A DNA stretch of 64,000 nt from Pigmentiphaga sp. NML080357 (GTDB lineage: Bacteria > Pseudomonadota > Gammaproteobacteria > Burkholderiales > Burkholderiaceae_B), in contig NZ_NINW01000022.1 in NCBI RefSeq assembly GCF_002188465.1, positions 62,001 through 126,000 of the forward strand, written 5' to 3'. Shown piece by piece: positions 15,640 to 23,942 of the stretch. The position numbers and the translations under genes were made by a program. The notes beneath the pieces were generated by a model. That model had not been told where the DNA came from. It did not search any database and saw only the letters and a program-made list of their open reading frames with translations. Numbering within the stretch: the first letter of the stretch is position 1; each line of letters begins with the position of its first letter.

Positions 15640-17732
15640 AGGTCGGTAATGCGCGTTTCGCCGGCGGCGGAATAGAGGTCGACCACGCGGCAGTCGCCGC
15701 ACATTTTCAGGCGCGCAAGACCCTCGCCCTGGAACATGGGATGGTTGCCGAGCCGGGCCAGCATGGTCTCGATAGCCTTTTGGGTGCCGAAGGGCTTGCC
15801 GCAGCGCACGCAATGATAGGGCGCGGTTTCGTTCAGCACGCGTGCCTGCTTGCGCTCGGGGGCGAGCAGCAGCCGCGGCTCCAGTTGCAGGGCGTTCTCG
15901 GGACAGGTCGTCACGCACAGGCCGCATTGCGTGCAGTTCTTCTCGACGAAGCGCAACTGGGGCGTTTCGGGGTTGTCCAGGAGCGCGCTGGCGGGGCAGG
16001 CGCCCACGCAGCTCATGCAGAGCGTACAGGCGTCCTTGTCGATGGCCAGGCTGCCGAGCGGCGATCCGGCGCCGGGCACGCCCCCGGGCAGGGGCACGGC
16101 TTCGCCGGACGGACGCGGCGCATGGGCGACCAGGTGGTCCAGCGCCAGATCCAGCGTGCTGCGCTTTTCCCGCACCATGGCGTAACGGGCCGCCGTCGCG
16201 GGCACGCCGGGCCGGCGCGCGCCGAGGTCGCGCAGCGCCGCATCGAGGTCCTCGGTCGAGGCGGGCCGCAGCAGGTGCAGGTGCGGGCCCGCGTATCCCA
16301 GCCCGTCGAGGATGGCCTGGGCTACGTTCATTTGCGCGGCCAGCGCCTCGAGATACTGCGGCGCTTCCTCGTCGGTCGCGAGCACCGCCACTTGCGAGGC
16401 GCCGAGCGCGATGGCGCCCAGCCAGGCTTCCAGGCCCAGGCTGGCCGTGTGCCAGACGGCCAGCGGAATTACATTGGCCGGGACGCCATGCCGCTTGCCC
16501 AGGCTGGCCTCGCGGCCCAGCCGTTCGACCAGGCGGCGTCCCGCCTCCTGGCTATGGACCAGCAGCACCGGCGCCTGGCCGCCGGCCTGCGCGTAGGTGG
16601 AGAGCAGTGTGCGCAGCGTCGCCCCCTGGTCGGAAACGGGGGGGTAGGCATAGGTGAGCGCGCCCGTGGGGCACGCGGTCGTACAGGCGCCGCAGCCCAC
16701 GCAGAGATGGGGATTGACCTTGATCTGCTGGCGGGCCTTGTCGCTCTCGACCGCCTGGGCCGAACAGATGTCGACGCAGGCGCGGCAGCCGACGGTGTCG
16801 TTGCGGCTGTGGGCGCACAGCGATTGCTTGTATTCGAAGAACTTGGGCTTCTCGAACTCGCCCACCATGTCGCGCAGCTTCATCAGCGGCGCGGGATCGG
16901 TGCCATCCCAGGCGAAGTAGCCCTGTGGCGGCGCGTGCTGGCCGAACAGTGTCCGCGGACCCAGTTCCAGGACCAGGTCGAAGCGCGCCTGCTGCCGCTC
17001 GAAGGACCGGTGGAAGTCGATCGCGCCCGCCACCGTACAGGCGGCGACGCAGGCACGATGCCCATCGCAGCGATCGAGGTCGATCTGGTAGTCCAGGCCG
17101 ATGGCCGATTCCGGACAGGCGGCGAGGCAGGCGTTGCAGCGGGTGCAGAGATCGAGGTCTATGGGATTGGACTGGGTCCAGGCCAGGTCGAACGCGCCCA
17201 GCCAGCCTTGCAAGGACTCCAGGCGGCCGCCGAGCACGGGATGGCGCCGTTCCTGCTCGCCGCCGACCGGTCCCGCGCCGCGCGCGAAGATCGTGATCTC
17301 GAGCGTATCGGCCAGCAGCGCGGCCGCGCGTTCGGCCGCATCGAGCGGGCCGATGATCAGCAGCCGCCCCGAGCTCCGGTAGGTGACGGCGGGAACCGGG
17401 TCCGGCTCCGGCAGCCGCGCGGCGGCAAGCAACGCGGCCAGCTTGGGCATCGCTTCGGCCGCATCCCGGCTCCAGCCGCCCGTTTCGCGGATGTTAACGA
17501 AGCGCACCGGCGCTACCGCGCCTTCCGTGTGTTCGCCGATTTCCGCGAACAGGCGCTTTTCCTGCGTACAGGCGACGACCACCGGGACGGCGCCCGCGAC
17601 GGCCTGCTGGAAGGCGCCGGCCTCGCGCCGGCAAAGGGTGGAATGCTGGACCAGCTTTTCGCCGAGCGCCTCTCCCAGAGAGGCGGGATCCAGCGGCATG
17701 GTCTTGTTGCAGTCGCAAATCAGTGTGGGCAT
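15636..17732 (-). CDS. multi-cluster 4Fe-4S polyferredoxin of the fdh operon
   Basis: The 698-residue protein has no signal peptide. Several ferredoxin-type motifs can be seen: LCTRCNACLAACP, RCDGHRACVAACT, VGCRACVDICS, LCVGCGACTTACP, CTLCMSCVGACP and CTQCGLCVTTCP. A C-terminal CVRCGKPFG...MCGDC pair could bind zinc. A NAD-binding-like segment without cysteines (about residues 120-180) and another in the middle (about 380-530) separate the cluster groups. It probably moves electrons in the cytoplasm, perhaps during FdhA maturation, but its redox partner is unknown. The stop overlaps the TorD-like start. Confidence 0.85.
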   Translation of the reverse strand: MPTLICDCNKTMPLDPASLGEALGEKLVQHSTLCRREAGAFQQAVAGAVPVVVACTQEKRLFAEIGEHTEGAVAPVRFVNIRETGGWSRDAAEAMPKLAALLAAARLPEPDPVPAVTYRSSGRLLIIGPLDAAERAAALLADTLEITIFARGAGPVGGEQERRHPVLGGRLESLQGWLGAFDLAWTQSNPIDLDLCTRCNACLAACPESAIGLDYQIDLDRCDGHRACVAACTVAGAIDFHRSFERQQARFDLVLELGPRTLFGQHAPPQGYFAWDGTDPAPLMKLRDMVGEFEKPKFFEYKQSLCAHSRNDTVGCRACVDICSAQAVESDKARQQIKVNPHLCVGCGACTTACPTGALTYAYPPVSDQGATLRTLLSTYAQAGGQAPVLLVHSQEAGRRLVERLGREASLGKRHGVPANVIPLAVWHTASLGLEAWLGAIALGASQVAVLATDEEAPQYLEALAAQMNVAQAILDGLGYAGPHLHLLRPASTEDLDAALRDLGARRPGVPATAARYAMVREKRSTLDLALDHLVAHAPRPSGEAVPLPGGVPGAGSPLGSLAIDKDACTLCMSCVGACPASALLDNPETPQLRFVEKNCTQCGLCVTTCPENALQLEPRLLLAPERKQARVLNETAPYHCVRCGKPFGTQKAIETMLARLGNHPMFQGEGLARLKMCGDCRVVDLYSAAGETRITDL

Positions 17733-17750
17733 GGGGCACTCATGCAGGCC

Positions 17751-18440
17751 CTAGGTCTTGCGATCGGGCTCGGGAAAGTCGAAATGCGCCTGGCCGTCGC
17801 TGGGCGAACCGGCCGATGCGTCAGACTCTAGCATGGAACTTTCGGCGGCATCATGGGCGTTATCCACCTGTCCGGCGTCCATCGGGGAGGGATCGGCAGG
17901 GGGCGCGTTCGGCGCGGCGTTTTCCGGCGCGGAAGCCGCGCCGCCGGCGGCCGCTTCCGGTTCGTCCTCGACCAGGGCCAGCACGCGCGCGCTGACCATC
18001 TTCTTCAGCATGGACGCGGGCAGCGCTTCCGGCGACGAGTAGTCGTCGATGTAGACGTCCAGGCCGTCCATGACGTTGTGGTGCGGGTCGGAGAAAAGTT
18101 TTTTCAGGGCCGCCAGCTTGACGTCCTGCGCGACGCCCGGCCGCATGAAAGACGAGAAGTCGGATTGCGGGCTCAGCGCGGCGAGGTCTTCCAGCGTCGG
18201 CACGCGCGTGGGCTCGCCGTGCGGCCCGGGCGGGACGGCGCCGGTGTGGCGCGGGGGCGGAGGGGAGTCCTGGAGCGGAGCGCCGCCGGGCGCCGCGGGG
18301 TCCGGCGTGTGCGCGTCCGCCGGCGCCGCGGAAACATCGCGCTCGGGGGCGGCATCCGGCCGTGGCGGATCGACGTCGGCACGCGACTCGGCCTTGCGCC
18401 GGGACCAGCGGCCGAAGAAGCCCTCGTTATCGCGACTCAT
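17751..18440 (-). CDS. DUF3306 protein of the fdh operon
   Basis: The 229-residue product begins FFGRWSRRKAE, followed by a Pro-rich linker. The DUF3306 core is LEDLAALSPQSDFSSFM...VKLAALKKLFSDPHHNVMDGLDVYIDDY, at about residues 82-140. An acidic Ala/Pro-rich tail follows. DUF3306 genes are almost always paired with DUF3305 and formate dehydrogenase genes; their molecular role is not established. It sits 18 bp upstream of the polyferredoxin gene. Confidence 0.88.
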   Translation of the reverse strand: MSRDNEGFFGRWSRRKAESRADVDPPRPDAAPERDVSAAPADAHTPDPAAPGGAPLQDSPPPPRHTGAVPPGPHGEPTRVPTLEDLAALSPQSDFSSFMRPGVAQDVKLAALKKLFSDPHHNVMDGLDVYIDDYSSPEALPASMLKKMVSARVLALVEDEPEAAAGGAASAPENAAPNAPPADPSPMDAGQVDNAHDAAESSMLESDASAGSPSDGQAHFDFPEPDRKT

Positions 18441-18489
18441 GGCCGGCCGCCTCAGGCAATGCGCGGACCGCGCCGCGCGGCGTCGATCG

Positions 18490-19047
18490 TCATGTGTCGT
18501 CTCCGTTGCGCCGGTCCCCGGTGCTGACCGACGCCGGATTGCCGAAGCGGTCCTGCAGCGGTACGAAGCTGACTGGCCGGCGCTTGCGCTTGGGTTCGAC
18601 CACGTAGTGTTCGGCCACGAACGCCCGCAGCCAAGCGACGACGGGTTCCGGCGCGGGTACCTGCTCGACCGTTTCCTGCGCGTCGAGCAGGCGGCCGGCG
18701 TGGTAGTAGCTCAGGGTCACGAGTTCCGGGCGGGCGAGCGGCTCGTCGTCGACCGAGGCGGCGTCTTCCATGCGCCACATGACGAACCAGCACGGCGCCT
18801 CGGTGGTCGCATTCAGGTAGTAGCCCTCGGCGTCGTCCTTGAGCAGGTCGACGGTGTAGCCGGGATGCAGCCACAACTCGCCCTCGTCATCCTTGCGCAG
18901 GCGATGCGGCGCGTCGCCGAAGCCGGGTTCGGCGGCGACCACGTCGGCGAGGATCCAGCGCCAGGCCTGCCACCGGCTCATCGGGCCATGCACGCGCTCC
19001 TTGCGCATGATCACGGCGACATCGATGCGGGGCGTCTGCTCGCTCAT
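18490..19047 (-). CDS. DUF3305 protein of the fdh operon
   Basis: The 185-residue product starts MSEQTPRIDVAVIMRKERVH. It matches DUF3305 through MSRWQAWRWILADVV, LWLHPGYTVDLLKDDAEGYYLN and WFVMWRMED. A basic C-terminal stretch (PKRKRRPVSFVPLQDRFGNP) is also typical. It is the usual partner of DUF3306, which follows after 49 bp. The apbC stop lies 13 bp upstream. No function is known beyond the link with formate dehydrogenase. Confidence 0.88.
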   Translation of the reverse strand: MSEQTPRIDVAVIMRKERVHGPMSRWQAWRWILADVVAAEPGFGDAPHRLRKDDEGELWLHPGYTVDLLKDDAEGYYLNATTEAPCWFVMWRMEDAASVDDEPLARPELVTLSYYHAGRLLDAQETVEQVPAPEPVVAWLRAFVAEHYVVEPKRKRRPVSFVPLQDRFGNPASVSTGDRRNGDDT

Positions 19048-19060
19048 CCCGGCCTCGGCA

Positions 19061-20149
19061 TCAGGAATCCGCACTGATGGAAATGGTCGGGAACTTGGAC
19101 GAGAAGTCCTTGTTCTTGGCCGCGACGGCCACCGCCACCTGCCGCGCCACGGCCTTGTAGAGGCCGGCGACCTCGCCATCCGGATCGGCCACCACCGAAG
19201 GCTTGCCGCTGTCGGCCTGGAGACGGATGTTGATGTCCAGCGGCAGGGCGCCGAGGTAGGCCACCTCGTATTCCGCGGCCATTCTCTTGCCGCCTTCGGC
19301 GCCGAAGATGTGCTCGACATGCCCGCACTGGCTGCAGACGTGCACCGCCATGTTCTCGACCACGCCCAGGATGGGCACGCCCACCTTCTCGAACATCTTG
19401 ATGCCCTTGCGTGCGTCAAGCAGGGCGATGTCCTGCGGCGTGGTGACGATGACCGCGCCGGTCATGGGCACGCGCTGGCTCAGCGTGAGCTGGATGTCGC
19501 CGGTGCCGGGCGGCATGTCGACGATGAGGTAGTCGAGATCCTTCCAGTTGGTCTGCCGCAGCAACTGCTCGAGCGCCTGCACGGCCATCGGGCCGCGCCA
19601 TATCATGGCTTCGTCGTGCGCGACCAGGAAGCCGATGGACATGACCTGCACGCCATAGTTCTCCAGGGGCTCCATGGTCTTGCCGTCGTCGCTGACCGGG
19701 CGGGCGTCGATGCCCATCATGAGCGGCTGGCTGGGGCCATAGATGTCGGCGTCCAGCAAGCCGACGCGCGCGCCTTCGGCGGCCAGCGCCAGCGCCAGGT
19801 TGACGGCGGTCGTGCTCTTGCCGACGCCGCCCTTGCCCGAGGCGACGGCAACGATGTTCTTGACTCCTTGCAGGAGCGGCACGCCTCGCTGGACCGCATG
19901 CGCGATGATCTCGCTGCGCACGTTGGCGCTGACATTGGTCACGCCGGGCACGGTCCTGGCGGCGGCGATGAGCGCGCTGCGCAGGGCCGGTATCTGGCTC
20001 TTGGCGGGATAGCCGAGCAGGACGTCGAACGAGACGTCGCCGCCGTTCACTTCGAGGTTCTTGACAGCTCGGGTGGAGACGAAGTCCTTGCCGGTGTTCG
20101 GATCGACGACCGTTTGCAGGGCCTGGAGGATGGAATCGGTTGTGGCCAT
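19061..20149 (-). CDS. apbC: Fe-S cluster carrier ATPase ApbC/Mrp
   Basis: The 362-residue product has an N-terminal MIP18/DUF59 domain (about residues 6-85) and a ParA-like ATPase with deviant Walker A GKGGVGKST (105-113). The cluster-bridging CxxC is Cys272-Cys275 (VCSQCGHVEH). It carries [4Fe-4S] clusters to target enzymes. In many betaproteobacteria apbC lies near metG; here it leads the fdh gene run with only 13 bp to the next gene, so it is probably co-expressed with cluster-rich FdhA, FdhB and the polyferredoxin. Confidence 0.95.
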   Translation of the reverse strand: MATTDSILQALQTVVDPNTGKDFVSTRAVKNLEVNGGDVSFDVLLGYPAKSQIPALRSALIAAARTVPGVTNVSANVRSEIIAHAVQRGVPLLQGVKNIVAVASGKGGVGKSTTAVNLALALAAEGARVGLLDADIYGPSQPLMMGIDARPVSDDGKTMEPLENYGVQVMSIGFLVAHDEAMIWRGPMAVQALEQLLRQTNWKDLDYLIVDMPPGTGDIQLTLSQRVPMTGAVIVTTPQDIALLDARKGIKMFEKVGVPILGVVENMAVHVCSQCGHVEHIFGAEGGKRMAAEYEVAYLGALPLDINIRLQADSGKPSVVADPDGEVAGLYKAVARQVAVAVAAKNKDFSSKFPTISISADS

Positions 20150-20251
20150 TGGAATGGGGCGGGCTCGTGGATGGAAAGCTGCGTATCGCAGGGCCGATGA
20201 GGGATATTAGACCACCACCCGGTAGGGGGCGAAATCCCGATGTTCGTCGTC

Positions 20252-20265
20252 TATACTCAGCCGCA
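20252..20265 (+). promoter_or_regulatory. -10 box giving a probable leaderless mobA transcript
   Basis: TATACT at 20252-20257 ends 8 bp before the mobA ATG. No purine-rich ribosome site lies between (CAGCCGC). Transcription would start at or beside the A of the ATG. No good -35 is seen. The same arrangement occurs at the ModE-like gene at 7203. Confidence 0.45.
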
Positions 20266-20852
20266 TGATCGACAGAGATTCCATTACCGGCGTGATCCTG
20301 GCCGGCGGCCGCGGCAGCCGTATGGGCGGCGTCGACAAGGGCCTGCAGAACTACCAGGGCATTCCGCTGGCCATGCACGCGTTGCTCAGGCTCGGGCCCC
20401 AGGTTGGGCAGATCCTGGTCAACGCCAACCGCAACCTGGCCGCCTATGAATCCCTCGGCGCGCCCGTCTGGCCCGATGTCCTGCCCGACTACGCCGGGCC
20501 GCTGGCGGGGTTCCTCACCGGGCTCGAGCATTGCGAGACGCCCTACCTGGTGACCGTGCCGTGCGATACCCCCAAGTTCCCCGAGGACCTGGTCGCCCGG
20601 CTCGCGAGCGGGCTGGAAGCCGCCGATGCCGAGATCGCGATGGTGGCTACCCCCCAAGGCGGCGTCATGCGTACCCAGCCCGTGTTCTGTCTGATGAAGG
20701 CGGAACTGCTGGACAGCCTCGTGGCGTTCACCGCGGCCGGTGAACGCAAGATCGACAAATGGACCGCCACGCACCGCTGCGTCGACGTTCCCTTCGATGA
20801 CCCGGCGGCCTTTGCCGGTGCCAATACGCTGGCCGAACTGCAGCAGCTTTGA
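20265..20852 (+). CDS. mobA: molybdenum cofactor guanylyltransferase
   Basis: The 195-residue enzyme joins GMP to molybdopterin to make MGD and then bis-MGD, the cofactor FdhA needs. The nucleotide loop [15 protein letters not shown] (12-26) and the VPCDTPKFP motif are diagnostic. It is divergent from apbC with 115 bp between, and heads the mobA-moeA-mobB run. An in-frame start further upstream is excluded by the promoter position. Confidence 0.96.
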   Translation: MIDRDSITGVILAGGRGSRMGGVDKGLQNYQGIPLAMHALLRLGPQVGQILVNANRNLAAYESLGAPVWPDVLPDYAGPLAGFLTGLEHCETPYLVTVPCDTPKFPEDLVARLASGLEAADAEIAMVATPQGGVMRTQPVFCLMKAELLDSLVAFTAAGERKIDKWTATHRCVDVPFDDPAAFAGANTLAELQQL

Positions 20853-20856
20853 CGCC

Positions 20857-22149
20857 ATGAACGACAAGACCGCCCCTACGCTCGAAGAAATCTCGTCCTG
20901 TGTCAACGGCTACGATCCGAACGCCTTGCCGGTGGCGCAGGCGCGCGAGTTCATCGCGCGCCTGGTGCCTCGCGTGGACGGCGTGGAAATGCTGGCGCTG
21001 CGCTCGGCCCTGGGCCGCGTGCTGGCCCGCGACATCGTTTCCGACATCGACGTGCCGGCGCACGACAACTCGGCCATGGACGGCTACGCGCTCTGCGGGA
21101 TCGATCTCGCGCAAGGCCACGATACGATCCTGCAGGTCGTGGGCAGCGGCCTGGCCGGCAACGGTTTCCAGGGCAACGTCGCGCCGGGGCAATGCGTGCG
21201 CATCATGACGGGCGCCACCATGCCCGCCGGGCTGGACACCGTCGTGCCGCAGGAGTTCGTCAAGCTCGACGGCGACCGGGTCACCATACCGGCCGGCGCG
21301 GTCAAGCCCGGCGAGAACCGCCGGCTGGCCGGCGAGGACCTCGCCCGCGGCGACGTCGCGCTGGCCGCCGGCCGGGTGCTGCGGCCGGCGGATCTCGGCA
21401 TGCTGGCCTCGCTCGGCAGGGCGGAGGTCCCCGTATGGCGCCGCCTGCGCGTCGCGTTCTTTTCCACCGGGAACGAATTGCGCTCCATCGGCGAGACGCT
21501 CGATGCGGGCTGCGTCTACGACAGCAACCGCTACACCCTCTGGGGCATGCTGCAGCGGCTGGGGGTGGAGATCCTCGACATGGGCGTGGTGGGGGACGAT
21601 CCGCAGGCGCTGGAAGCGGCGTTCCGCGACGCCGCCGCGAATGCCGACGTGGTGATTACCTCGGGCGGCGTGAGCGTGGGCGAGGCCGACTACACCAAGA
21701 CCATCATGGCCAGGCTGGGAGACGTCCTGTTCTGGCGCATTGCCATGCGGCCCGGCCGGCCGATGGCCATCGGGCGTATCGAGACCGGCGGCCGCAGCGC
21801 CATCCTGTTCGGGCTGCCCGGCAATCCGGTGGCTGTCATGGTGACTTTCTATGCGCTGGTGCGCGATGCCTTGCTGGCCATGAGCGGCGCCCAGCCGGCG
21901 CCGTTGCCCATGCTCCGCGCCGCCAGCGCCGGCGCGATACGCAAGAAGCCGGGCCGCACCGAATACCAGCGCGGCATCGTCACGCCGGCTCCCGGCGGAG
22001 GCTGGGAAGTACGCATCACCGGTTCGCAAGGCTCGGGCATCCTGCGCAGCATGAGCCAGGCCAACGGCCTGGTGGTGCTCGGCCACGAGCAGGGCAATGT
22101 GGCGGCCGGCGACCTGGTCGATGTCCTGCCTTTCGACGGATTGATCTGA
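20857..22149 (+). CDS. moeA: molybdopterin molybdenumtransferase
   Basis: The 430-residue MoeA inserts molybdate into adenylated molybdopterin. Domain motifs are PAHDNSAMDGYAL, QCVRIMTGATMPAGLDTVV, FFSTGNEL, YDSNRYTL, VVITSGGVSVGEADYTK and FGLPGNPVAVMV. The start at 20857 is 4 bp after the mobA stop. The stop overlaps the mobB start by 1 nt (TGATG). If tungstate is imported by TupABC, MoeA would be the point of metal choice. Confidence 0.96.
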   Translation: MNDKTAPTLEEISSCVNGYDPNALPVAQAREFIARLVPRVDGVEMLALRSALGRVLARDIVSDIDVPAHDNSAMDGYALCGIDLAQGHDTILQVVGSGLAGNGFQGNVAPGQCVRIMTGATMPAGLDTVVPQEFVKLDGDRVTIPAGAVKPGENRRLAGEDLARGDVALAAGRVLRPADLGMLASLGRAEVPVWRRLRVAFFSTGNELRSIGETLDAGCVYDSNRYTLWGMLQRLGVEILDMGVVGDDPQALEAAFRDAAANADVVITSGGVSVGEADYTKTIMARLGDVLFWRIAMRPGRPMAIGRIETGGRSAILFGLPGNPVAVMVTFYALVRDALLAMSGAQPAPLPMLRAASAGAIRKKPGRTEYQRGIVTPAPGGGWEVRITGSQGSGILRSMSQANGLVVLGHEQGNVAAGDLVDVLPFDGLI

Positions 22150-22676
22150 TGATGCGCGTCCTGGGGCTGGCCGGGTGGAGCGGCGCCGGCAAGACTACGC
22201 TCCTGTCGAGGCTGATTCCCGTCCTCCGGGCGAAGGGGTACAGCGTGTCGACGCTCAAGCACGCCCACCATACCTTCGACATCGACAAGCCGGGCAAGGA
22301 CTCCTACTTGCACCGCGAAGCGGGGGCCTCGGAAGTGCTGGTGGCCTCGAGCCACCGCTGGGCGCTGATGCATGAATTGCGCGGCGAGGCCGAACCCCGG
22401 CTGGGTGAACTGCTGTCCCGGTTCACGCCGGTGGACCTGATCCTCGTCGAGGGTTTCAAGCGCGATCCGCACGTCAAGATCGAGGTGCATCGATCGGGCA
22501 ACGGCAAGCCCTGGCTGTATCCGGACGATCCCAGCATAGGCGCCGTCGTCAGCGACGTGGCGCCCCCCGGCGGCGGCTTGCCCTTCGTCGGCCTGGACGA
22601 TCTGGACGGCATTGCGGGCCTGGTGGTGGATCTTGCCTGGCCCCTCGACCGAACGCTGGTCGCTCTGAGGGGGTAG
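22149..22676 (+). CDS. mobB: molybdopterin-guanine dinucleotide biosynthesis protein MobB
   Basis: The 175-residue GTPase-like protein has Walker A GWSGAGKTTL (9-18), then LKHAHHTFDIDKPGKDSYLHREAGA and the LILVEGFKR motif of the MobB family. It assists MobA. The start is the ATG at 22149 that shares a base with the moeA stop; a second ATG follows directly. The last codons (AGG GGG TAG) already lie in the edge of a GC-rich repeat. Confidence 0.95.
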   Translation: MMRVLGLAGWSGAGKTTLLSRLIPVLRAKGYSVSTLKHAHHTFDIDKPGKDSYLHREAGASEVLVASSHRWALMHELRGEAEPRLGELLSRFTPVDLILVEGFKRDPHVKIEVHRSGNGKPWLYPDDPSIGAVVSDVAPPGGGLPFVGLDDLDGIAGLVVDLAWPLDRTLVALRG

Positions 22677-22834
22677 CCCCCTACGCGCTGACGCGCGCCG
22701 GGCTGCCAGCGGTAGCAACGGTGTGGCAATTTAAGAAATTCGCACTAGATCCAGGGCGCCGCGGATCCGGCTTTGCCGGTCCGCCAGCGCCGCCCCCTTG
22801 AGGGGGAGCGGCCGAAGGCCGCTAGGGGGTGGGC
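22671..22834. repeat. palindromic repeat, half copy B in reverse orientation
   Basis: This is the reverse complement of the left half of copy A. It has CGCGCTGACGCGCG, the core CTGCCAGCGGTAGCAACGG (22702-22720), CACTAGATCCAGGGCGCC, CCCCCTTGAGGGGG and AGCGGCCGAAGGCCGCT. The right arm is missing. It fills the whole space between the convergent mobB and dehydrogenase genes and could act as a two-way transcription barrier. Confidence 0.75.
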
Positions 22835-22839
22835 TTCCC

Positions 22840-23739
22840 CTACAACCGCTTTATCAGCGCGGAAGTATCCCAGCGGTTGCCGCCCATCTGCTGCAGATCG
22901 GCATAGAACTGGTCGACCAGGGCGGTAACCGGCACGCGGGCGCCGTTGCTGCGGCTTTCGTCCAGTACCAGGCTCAGGTCCTTGCGCATCCAGTCCACCG
23001 CGAAGCCGAAGTCGAACTGGCCGTCGACCATGGTCGCGCCGCGGTTCTCCATTTGCCAGCTTTGTGCCGCGCCCTTGGATATCACGTCCAGCACCAGCTT
23101 CATGTCCAGGCCGGCCTTCATGCCGAACGCGATGCCTTCCGACAGGCCCTGCACCAGCCCGGCGATGCATATCTGGTTGACCATCTTGGCAAGCTGTCCG
23201 GCTCCGGATTCGCCGATGCGGGTGACGGCACGGGAATAGGCCAGGGCTACCGGCCGCATGCGATCGAATGCGTCCTGATCGCCGCCGCACATCACCGTCA
23301 GGACGCCGTTGACGGCGCCGGCCTGGCCGCCGGAGACGGGGGCATCGATGAAACCGACTTCCTGGTCGCGCGCCGTCGAATAAAGCTCGCGCGCCACCTT
23401 GGCCGAGGCTGTCGTATGGTCGACCAGCAGCGAGCCGGGCTTCATGCCGGCCAGCGCGCCGTCCGGACCCAGCACGACGCTGCGCAGGTCGTCGTCATTG
23501 CCGACGCAGACGAACACCATGTCGGCGCCTTCGGCGGCTTCGCGCGGCGTGGGAGCGTGGGTGCCGACGAATTCCTGCGTCCACTCGCGCGCCTTGGAAG
23601 GCGTCCGGTTGTAGACCCGGACGGCATGCCCCGCCTGGGCCAGATGGCCAGCCATCGGGAAGCCCATGACACCCAGGCCGATGAAGCTGACGTTGAGCGG
23701 GGAGGTGGGTTCGTAGGTCTTGGTGCCGATCGATGCCAT
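22840..23739 (-). CDS. beta-hydroxyacid dehydrogenase (3-HIBADH/tartronate semialdehyde reductase type)
   Basis: The 299-residue protein has a Rossmann motif FIGLGVMGFPMAGHL with GxGxxG at 21-26. The substrate loop DAPVSGGQAGAVNG (132-145) and the catalytic Lys185 (GAGQLAKMVNQ) are present. It oxidises or reduces a 3-hydroxyacid with NAD(P), as 3-hydroxyisobutyrate dehydrogenase or 2-hydroxy-3-oxopropionate reductase does. The start at 23739 has upstream GGAGAAT. It lies downstream of tctBA on the same strand but beyond a terminator. Which acid it uses is undecided. Confidence 0.88.
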   Translation of the reverse strand: MASIGTKTYEPTSPLNVSFIGLGVMGFPMAGHLAQAGHAVRVYNRTPSKAREWTQEFVGTHAPTPREAAEGADMVFVCVGNDDDLRSVVLGPDGALAGMKPGSLLVDHTTASAKVARELYSTARDQEVGFIDAPVSGGQAGAVNGVLTVMCGGDQDAFDRMRPVALAYSRAVTRIGESGAGQLAKMVNQICIAGLVQGLSEGIAFGMKAGLDMKLVLDVISKGAAQSWQMENRGATMVDGQFDFGFAVDWMRKDLSLVLDESRSNGARVPVTALVDQFYADLQQMGGNRWDTSALIKRL

Positions 23740-23881
23740 GCTGATTCTCCGTTGCCAATGGGCAAAGTGTATAGCGTCCCGGCGGTAAAAATCCCTCACG
23801 CTGGGCCCTGCGGGCCGTCGCTGCTCCTCGAGGGCGCCCGCCAGCGGGGCCGGGTTGGGTTCGCCCTGGCGTCTCCAAGGC

Positions 23882-23913
23882 AAAAAAAAGGGCGCCGACA
23901 TGGCGCCCTTTTT
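23882..23913 (-). terminator. Rho-independent terminator after tctA
   Basis: GGGCGCC (23890-23896), loop GACAT and GGCGCCC (23902-23908) are flanked by an A-run before and five T after. On the minus strand the U-run follows the stem, 30 bp past the tctA stop. The symmetric form allows action in both directions. Confidence 0.9.
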
Positions 23914-23942
23914 ATCGCCGCGCGAGGCGGCGGGTATCTTCG

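Noticed and set aside
15741-17831. A 696-codon plus-strand frame opposite the polyferredoxin gene
   Set aside because: The minus strand has unmistakable repeated CxxCxxC motifs; the plus frame is a shadow.
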